A stretch of 64,000 nucleotides of DNA from the NCBI GenBank assembly GCA_034401795.1, contig CM067374.1, positions 137,916,508-137,980,507 of the forward strand, written 5' to 3'. The notes beneath the pieces were generated by a model. It searched no databases and had not been told where the DNA came from. It was given only the letters and a program-made list of their open reading frames with translations. This DNA is from Chaetoderma sp. LZ-2023a. Lineage: Eukaryota > Mollusca > Caudofoveata > Chaetodermatida > Chaetodermatidae. The translations under genes were made by a program, and so were the position numbers. Of the stretch, positions 57,053 to 64,000 are shown piece by piece. The first letter of the stretch is position 1, and each line of letters opens with the position of its first letter.

Positions 57053-57243
57053 GTATAAGTGTAAATCAGTAATCTGCTGTGTTTTTGTCAGCTTTATGGC
57101 AGTTTTATACATGTCATTCACATAAGAACTTCTCATCTATTTCACTAGTAAAGCTTGTACAGAGTGTAATCACTAATATCAGATCAGATTCATAAATGTC
57201 ATTAAATTTTAAATGGTGGGTGCAACAATGATCCTTTAACACA

Positions 57244-57462
57244 TTAACCCTCGAATTAAATCTAAATTTTCTCATTAAAAATGTCCATTTGCAGACCAAG
57301 AGAAGACTATTTTTTTTAATTTACCACTGGAATGACTGGCTCGGTTATCGAGCCAGTCATTCCAGTGGTAAATTAAAAAAAAAAGTTCTTGGTCTGCAAA
57401 TGGACATTTCTCAAGACCACTGCAGAAGCTGTTTTTGGCTGATATGAGTGTTAGAGGGTTAA
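57244..57462. mobile_element. Hairpin MITE (family T), copy T8
   Basis: Arms are nearly perfect around GGCTCGGTTATCGAGCC (57,338-57,354). Ends are TTAACCCTCG and AGAGGGTTAA. Confidence 0.9.
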
Positions 57463-57751
57463 GCTGTTTCAGCTTACAGCAGTATTGTTTCAAAAATGTA
57501 TGATATTCCTTATATACCGTACTTTACTAAAGTGTGGTGATTGACAGGTGTTTGAGTCCAGTATGATAATGGTCAACTATTTAATCAACATTTCACTATG
57601 ATGGCTAGAATATGTCTTCTGTATTTTAGAAAATGTTAGGAACTCAGGGCTGTGGTTCGCAAGTAAGGATGGTCACAAACCAAACCGGTTCAAGATATGC
57701 ATGTCTGAACCACAAACTGCTTCATGATATAAAGAAGTTTGTGTGAAATGG

Positions 57752-57761
<10 letters not shown>

Positions 57762-57809
<48 letters not shown>

Positions 57810-58196
57810 CTGTGTGCATGCGTGTGTGTCTGTGTGCATGCGTGCGTGTCTGTGTGCACACCTGTGGGTGCATGCACGCATGTGTTTGCATGCACACATG
57901 TGTTTGCATGCATGCCAGTGTGTGCATGCATGCCTGTATGTGTGCAAGCATGCCTGTGTGTATGCATGTGTACCTGTGTGTATTCATGTGCCTGTGTGCA
58001 TGCACACATGTGTGCATGCACACATGTGTGCCTGCATGTTTGTGTATGTGTGCCTGTGTGTATGTGTGCGTGTGTCTACGCATACCTGTGTGTATGTATG
58101 CTTGCGTGAAGGCATGCCTGTGTGTGTGCATACTTGTGTGAAGGTGTGCCTGTGTGTATGCACATGCCAATGTTTATGCATGTACCTGTGTACGCG

Positions 58197-58279
<83 letters not shown>

Positions 58280-58720
58280 ATATGCCTGCATGTACACATC
58301 GGCCTGTTTTTACGCATGTGTCTGTGTGTATGCATACATGTGTGTACATGCATGCCTGCCTGTGTGCGTGCATGTGTGTGTATGCGTTCCTGTGTGTATT
58401 CATGCCTGTCTACATGTGTGCCTGTGTAATGCGTGCCTTTGTGCATGCGAGCCTGCATCTATGGTGCCTGCATATCTACGCGCCTGTGCATGTGTGCCTG
58501 TGCATGTGTGTGCATGTTGAATGTGTGTAAGTGTGCATGCCTGCGCATGCATGGCTATGTGTATACGTGCCTGTGTATATCTGTGCCTGTGCATGTGTGT
58601 ATGCACATGCCTGGGTGTATGTGGTAGCCTGTGTGTATGTGTGCCAGTGTGCATGCATACCTATATGTATACGTGCCTGTGCGCATGCATGCCTGTGTGT
58701 GGTGTGTGTGCACGTTGAAT
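57762..58720. repeat. (GT)n and GTGTGCATGC-rich low-complexity region
   Basis: Pure (GT)n at 57,762-57,808 and 58,199-58,278, connected by degenerate TGTGTGCATGCCTGTGTGTA repeats. All frames across it (Cys/Val-rich or His/Thr-rich) are artefacts. Alternating purine-pyrimidine DNA like this can adopt Z-form. Confidence 0.95.
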
Positions 58721-58929
58721 GTATTAAATAGGTATCTTGCTGTTTAAAGTTTATGATTTGTTAAAGAAATTAATAACACATTGTTGTGAGATTTTTAACA
58801 TATTTGCTTAAAATAGAGATGTGAAAAAAGATTTAATGTATTGTTCATGAATGAAAACGAATCTGCGGCTAAGTGGTTTGATCATGGTTTGTTAGCTACC
58901 TGGCCCAAAGTGCTGAGTGAGGTTTTGCC

Positions 58930-60420
58930 ATGGCGGCTGTCCGTCATCCGTCCATCTGTCAAATGACATCTCATTTATGCTTTGACCAATTTCAACCAAA
59001 TTGGGGGCTGGAAGGATACTAAGATGGTAGACTCCAGAATTTCTATTCAGAATTTTGATTGGTCAATTTTTCTGGTGGCCATCTTGTATTTTTAGAAGAT
59101 CATTTAAAACGCTACTCCTCCAATGTAAATGGCCTGACTTCATCGGAACTTGGGTGGACTAATTCTATACTGGTATACTGTATTTATATATAATTATCCA
59201 TGCACTCTGGTGCTGAACAGTGTTTGTGTTATTATTATTGAACTGTATTCGGACAACATATTTAGCTAATCTATAATTGCAGACTAAAGTTACAATTATA
59301 TAATGTTCATAAATCAAACTGTAGTTTACGTAACCACATATATGGGTGCTCCTATCAAGAGGAGGGATATATATGAACAACAACAACAACAACAACAACA
59401 ACAACTGGTAGGCATCGACACGAGAATTTTGATTGATCAATATTTCTGGCAGACATCTTGGACTTTCCGAAAATTTCTAGAAATCAGTTAAAAGCCTACT
59501 CCTCATTAACCACTGACTTACCCGATTTCAAACAAACTTGTTTGGGGAGATCTAGAGTGGTATGCAGAACTTGTATACCGTATTCTGTATTTTTCAAAAA
59601 ATGCCAGGAAATCGTTTAATACACTACTCATTACTGGAAGGATACTATGCTGGTAAGTTTCAGAACATGTATACAGAATTTCGATTGGTCAAATTATCAG
59701 GCAGAGCCATCTTGGATTTTCTGAAGATTTCGGGAAATCGGTTAAAACCATACTCATTAACCACTAGGCCGGCTTCAAGCAAACTTGGCTGGAAGGACCC
59801 AAGAATTGTATGCTTCAGAACTTGTATACAGAATTTTGATTGGTGCAATTTTTCTGGTGGCCATCTTGGATTTTTCGACAATTTTGGGAAATCAGTTAAG
59901 TATACTCATTAACTGCTTGGCCAATTAAACCAAATTCTGATACTTGGTGACAAGTTGGTGTACAAAATTTGACCGCTTCATTCTTCTTATGCTAGCCGTC
60001 TTGGATTTTCCGAAAAATTGGGGGGACATCATTTACAACACTACTGCTCATTAACCGCTTGTTCCAGTGACTGTCTTGTTCTCGAAACTGGCATCTCAGA
60101 AATTGCTGTAATGAGCAGGATGAAACTCATTACATTTAATTTCATCGATACCTAAAGGTGAGTAAAGTTTGTTCAAGAGAATTTGTTCCTTGATAAAACA
60201 TGATTGTCATGGATCAATCAAAATCTAAAGTTCAATCTGAGTGTGTGGTCAGCGTCCATCACTAATTTCCCACTAAATATCATTTCTAGTGAATTGCAAT
60301 TTTGGATTTTATGCTTTGTTACTGCTGAATTAAAAGTATTATGTCTTCAAATGCTTTAGATCAAATGCTAATGGTCCCTGGAGGTGAGCGTTAAGGCACT
60401 TGGGCCTCTTGTTTTCCCAT
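58930..60420 (+). repeat. Family S array of about 180-bp units
   Basis: Repeated text AGAATTTTGATTGGTCAATT, GGTGGCCATCTTGGATTTT and TACTCATTAACCACT near 58,960-59,160, 59,420-59,520, 59,560-59,720, 59,740-59,900 and 59,900-60,060. It contains a (CAA)n tract at 59,377-59,404. A terminal block to 60,416 ends in GGGCCTCTTGTTTT, as at 34,918. Confidence 0.8.
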
Positions 60421-60734
60421 GATATGCTATAATTACTTGGAAGGTTTGATCGTTCATTACAGGCATAGAAACTGTGGTGCAACCATAGACCATATGCGCC
60501 TTAGTCGAGATATGTTAGGTAACCCTGTTAGAAATGTAATATTCAATTTGACCAGTCATATAGCCAGACATGTAGATGGATGGATGGACAGACTTAGTGC
60601 TATATATGCAACTGGTTGTAAATATATATGTGTATTACATTATAATATGTATCCTGACCAAAACAGCATGTAGCATGGCTACAATATAGTTCATGTAAGA
60701 AGATTGTACACATATGTGAATCATGTGACGCATG

Positions 60735-60773
60735 CATGCACACACACACACACGCACGCACGCATGCACATAT

Positions 60774-60808
<35 letters not shown>

Positions 60809-60810
60809 TG
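60735..60810. repeat. (CACG)n/(CA)n microsatellite
   Basis: CACACACACACACGCACGCACGCATG-type tandem, about 75 bp. Confidence 0.9.
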
Positions 60811-60944
60811 ATTCAGGCATTAACTCGGCACTGCTTCTTGGCAATAGAAAGAGAAATTATGACATTTTACAACACAATTTATAATGTAGATTGGATCTGT
60901 AAAACACTAAATAAAATAAGAATTTGCGTATTGAGGGATGTTTG

Positions 60945-61065
60945 GTGTGGGGGGTGGGACGGGATGTGGGTGGGTTGAGGGGTGTGTGTGTGGGTTGAGG
61001 GGGACGGGATGTGGGGGGGTTGAGGGGTGTGTGTGGGTGGGGTGGGGGAAGACGGAACCTGCATG
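60945..61065. repeat. G-rich imperfect tandem
   Basis: GGGACGGGATGTGGGTGGGT and GAGGGGTGTGTGTG units are repeated two to three times. Confidence 0.8.
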
Positions 61066-61314
61066 GAGATGGGGCGGGATGTATAATGCTAGTCTTATCT
61101 GATGCTTAGATGACATATAGATAGGTTATTATTAAAAGATTTAGTGTTGACATGAATCATGTATCAGAAGGCTGCACTGCTAACGTTTTCTTCTAAGCTC
61201 TCGTCCAACAAATACTATCCTTGATTTTCATGAAATCTTGCTGAGTATAAGGAAAGCAACACCTTTCAGTAATTCTGTGTTTGCATAATAAATAGATGGG
61301 CGTAGTTAGGCGTG

Positions 61315-61740
61315 TGTGATTATTGCTTTGGGTGATTATGATCATGATTACTCGATTAATCAGCCAGGATTCAAATTACATGGACATGACAACAAATGTA
61401 TATCAATGACGAAAGCTGCAATGGTGTTTAGAAATGTCCATTTGGAGACCAAGGTGAGACTATTTTTTTAAATGTATTACTACAGTGCCTGGCTCGACAG
61501 TCATTCCCTGTGATACATCTTCAAGAATAGTCTTCTCTTGAGCTGCAAATGGACATACATTCACTGACCAAAATGCCAATTTCCGTGACAGATTGCGTTA
61601 AAGAGTAATTAGAACGTCGGTTTTGAAATATTTCATGGAGTAGAAATTGTTTCACGATCATTCGATTATTAATTACTTAATCATATAAATTCATGATTTA
61701 AAAACTAATCACGATTTTGGATTTAATCACACGTGTTATC
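61315..61740. repeat. Composite repeat U, copy 2, with nested family T remnant
   Basis: Colinear with 53,355-53,745. The nested hairpin (61,430-61,560) has lost the middle of its stem. Confidence 0.7.
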
Positions 61741-61820
61741 ACACAAGCCAGTAGGCGCAGTTTAACATGAACACGCATCTATACTTCAGAATCTGTCCCC
61801 CCCCCCTAACATGGGAAATG

Positions 61821-62044
61821 TTCTAACTAATTATCAAATTTGTTCCCAAAAAATTAAATTTTCTCATGAAAAATTTCCATGTCTAAGAGAATATAATTTG
61901 TTAAACATTTTCACTTGATTATTGAGCCAGTCATTCCAGTGGTGCATTTTCAAAGATAGTCTTCTCTCAGTCTGCAAATGGACATTTCTTAAAACCAGGT
62001 ACAGCAGAAGCTGTTTTTGTCTGGCTTGAGTGTTAAAGGGTTAA
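61821..62044. mobile_element. Hairpin MITE (family T), copy T10
   Basis: The left arm has an internal deletion. The right arm (GAGCCAGTCATTCCAGTGG, then TCTGCAAATGGACATTTC) and the TTAAAGGGTTAA end are clear. Confidence 0.8.
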
Positions 62045-62223
62045 TGATAAGCTCATTTCAATCAGATCATACATGTACTTAATAACTTTTATATTCACTT
62101 TCTTGGAGATATTTATTCGTCCATCATCAGTCTTATATCAAATTGTCTGAAATCCAGGTGCAGACAGGATGTTAGTGGTACTTGTAGATTTATATCACAT
62201 TAGTGAAGAAACATACAGTCATG

Positions 62224-62462
62224 TTAACCCTTTAACACTCATATCAGCTTCTCATATTACTTCTGCAGTGGTATTGAGAAATGTCCATTTGCAGAGCAAA
62301 CGAACATTATTTTTGAAAATATACCACTGGAATGACTGGCTCGATAATCGAGCCAGTCATTCCAGTGGTAAATTTTCAAAAATAGTCTCCTAGTCTGCAA
62401 ATAGACATTTTCCCAGGGAAAATTGAACTTTTCATGAACAAATTTAAGGCTTAAAGTCTTAA
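62224..62462. mobile_element. Hairpin MITE (family T), copy T11
   Basis: TTAACCCTTTAACACTCATA left end. Perfect apical stem GGCTCGATAATCGAGCC (62,337-62,353), with an A-for-G change matched by T on the other side. The right end has decayed to TTAAAGTCTTAA. Confidence 0.88.
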
Positions 62463-62605
62463 TAAATAAATGTTGGAACAGTTTCTCGATAGACCTATGA
62501 TGATGGAGGCCACAATAGATTTTCAACCAATCAGAAATGGCTTACATACGGGCTGTGTACTCCAGTGCACGTGCTTCTGTAGTTTGACATTCAAGCTGAA
62601 CAAAA

Positions 62606-62700
62606 TGGCATTTGCAGTGTGATTGAGAAATGTTCATTTACAGAGCAAGAGAAGACTATTTTTGAACATTTACCACTGAAATGACTGGCTCCATGATCTG
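62606..62700. mobile_element. Family T half-copy (T12)
   Basis: Only the left arm is present: AGCAAGAGAAGACTATTTTT to ATGACTGGCTCC. It ends at the apex. Confidence 0.75.
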
Positions 62701-63016
62701 TTTCTTTGTCATTAATTATAAATTTCTATTGTGTGATTAGAGTGGTGGGGAATGAGAGGTCAGGGATTATTACTGGCAATTCTGTGGCCAGTGTTTGACC
62801 AGCTTCTAAGTATATCTACAGTAATTTGTTGTTTGAATGGAAATATGTATTACAGTAAGCCTGAGTTAGAGTATGTATTATGTTCAGTTTTGACAAAGTC
62901 ATAATTTATATACTCGGCTGTTGATAAAAACAGGTTTCTGTCTTATTGGTGCCTATTTTAAAGTGCTTTACAAACACAGCCTGATATTATTATTATACAG
63001 GAGGTAAACTATACAG

Positions 63017-63249
63017 TTAAACTCTTAACATTCATGCTGGCTAAAGAACAGCTTCTGCAGTGGTCTTAAGAAATGCTCATTTGCAGAACATGACTATTTT
63101 TGAAAATTTACCATTGGAGTGACTGTCTCAATAAGCGAGCGAGTCATTACAGTGATGAGTTTTCAAAACTAATCTACTGTTGGTCTGGACGTTTTGTTTG
63201 AAAAAATGGACCTTGAACAAATTCTCATGTCTGGTTATAGGTCATAAAG
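63017..63249. mobile_element. Hairpin MITE (family T), copy T13
   Basis: A diverged copy with left end TTAAACTCTTAAC. The stem markers TTGAAAATTTACCATTGGAG and the inverse are recognisable. Confidence 0.7.
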
Positions 63250-63494
63250 AACTGCTCAATGGCTGTTTAGTGCTCAAAGTTGTTCAAGAAAATTTCTCAG
63301 AAAATGTCTATTTGCAGATCAAGTGAGGATTATTTTTGAAAATTTACCACTGGAAGGACTGTCTCGGTTATCGAGCTCTGTTATGCCAGTCATTCCAGTG
63401 GTAAATGTTCAGAAATAGCCTTGGCCTGCAAATGGACATTCCTCACCAGCATTGCTGAGGTCAGTTTGGGCTGGCTTGACTATGAAGAGTTAAA
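63250..63494. mobile_element. Hairpin MITE (family T), copy T14
   Basis: The stem around CTCGGTTATCGAGCT has an inserted TGTTATG at the apex. The right end decays to GAGTTAA. Confidence 0.75.
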
Positions 63495-64000
63495 GAATCA
63501 GCGCTGTGTGTGCCCTGCCCTCTAACCCCAATGATCAGCACTGTGTGTGCCCTGCCCTCTAACCCCAATGCTAAGCGTTGGCACACACTGAGACCTGTTA
63601 CAGGGTTAGTTTTCCACTTGTGCAGTTTATCGGCCAGCGTAAATATCCAAATATCCTCAATAAAATGTAATATCTTTAAGATAAATATTTAGTTTTCATG
63701 TCCATCGGAAGGTTGCTATGTTCTGTAACTATGTGTAACTTTCATGTTAACTAAATTAACTGTGTCAGTAGGTTTACATATATATGAAGAAAAATAATAA
63801 CTTCTAGAAAGCTGTTTTAGAATATTTTGAATAATTTGCCTGGAAGTCATTGCTGCCTACTAATTGCGGTTTGATTTCAAAATAGTCAACTGCTTCTTGT
63901 TAGAGCCGGGGTATAGCTCTTGAATGGTTAATAAAGTTTGCGCTATTTGTGTATTTTTGAAATAAACACCAGAGGGAGAAGAAATATTTAACTGGTGATG
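63495..64000. other. No gene recognised; short 38-bp duplication
   Basis: CTGTGTGTGCCCTGCCCTCT and the following AACCCCAATG occur twice at about 63,503-63,575. The remainder to the window end is AT-rich without a supported feature. Confidence 0.55.

Noticed and set aside
56095-57072. 325-codon Gly-rich frame
   Set aside because: It is produced entirely by a stop-free 24-bp tandem repeat. Another frame of the same strand is also open for 205 codons.
57673-58731. Many long Cys/Val-rich and His/Thr-rich frames on both strands
   Set aside because: All are translations of (GT)n and TGTGCATG low-complexity DNA.

Overview
This is metazoan nuclear DNA, most probably from a marine invertebrate, with a lophotrochozoan such as a mollusc the likeliest. 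That placement is inferred from the mix of elements: DIRS and Ty3/gypsy retrotransposons, tRNA-derived SINEs, hairpin MITEs, about 180-bp satellites and long microsatellites. No bacterial operon, CRISPR array, rRNA gene or functional tRNA gene is visible. Almost the whole window is repeats in several stages of decay. Only one short stretch looks like host protein-coding sequence: an 18-codon exon at 33,947-34,000 that ends in a consensus splice donor and resembles the N-terminus of calponin/transgelin-type muscle proteins.

1-10,500: an eroded Ty3/gypsy element (about 600-3,480; protease, reverse transcriptase, RNase H, start of integrase) beside copies of an uncharacterised repeat called here family R. 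At 6,395-10,060 two inverted arms of about 620 bp each carry a TATA/CRE/CCAAT promoter module pointing outward, one with a five-unit heat-shock element. They enclose a 257-codon open frame and a processed-looking 3' end (hairpin, AATAAA, A-tract).

10,503-17,392, 35,466-42,424 and 46,881-53,025: three copies of one DIRS-type tyrosine-recombinase retrotransposon. Each has inverted terminal repeats, an internal complementary region that reproduces the circle junction, a gag-like ORF1, an RT/RNase H ORF and a tyrosine recombinase ORF. All are defective but damaged in different places: copies 1 and 2 keep the RT catalytic region, and copy 3 has lost it but keeps RNase H and a nearly intact recombinase. 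Copy 2 sits inside a unit of a 28-bp minisatellite, giving a clean empty site with no target duplication.

17,400-35,460: family R copies with long (AT)n tracts, a second decayed Ty3/gypsy element (24,375-28,020), two SINE-like sequences, a satellite whose units carry a nuclear-receptor DR1-like motif, two (TAC)n cassettes, a TTAA-flanked MITE and the calponin-like exon.

42,425-46,880 and 53,026-64,000: intron-like or intergenic repeats dominated by about fourteen copies of a roughly 230-bp hairpin MITE with TTAA-CCCTTT ends (piggyBac-like), tandem families, a 24-bp minisatellite with 168-bp higher-order structure and (GT)n-rich DNA.

The genes do not work together as a pathway. The biological content is a record of transposition, with the DIRS copies showing the recombinase-based cycle and the promoter arms suggesting stress-responsive transcription.
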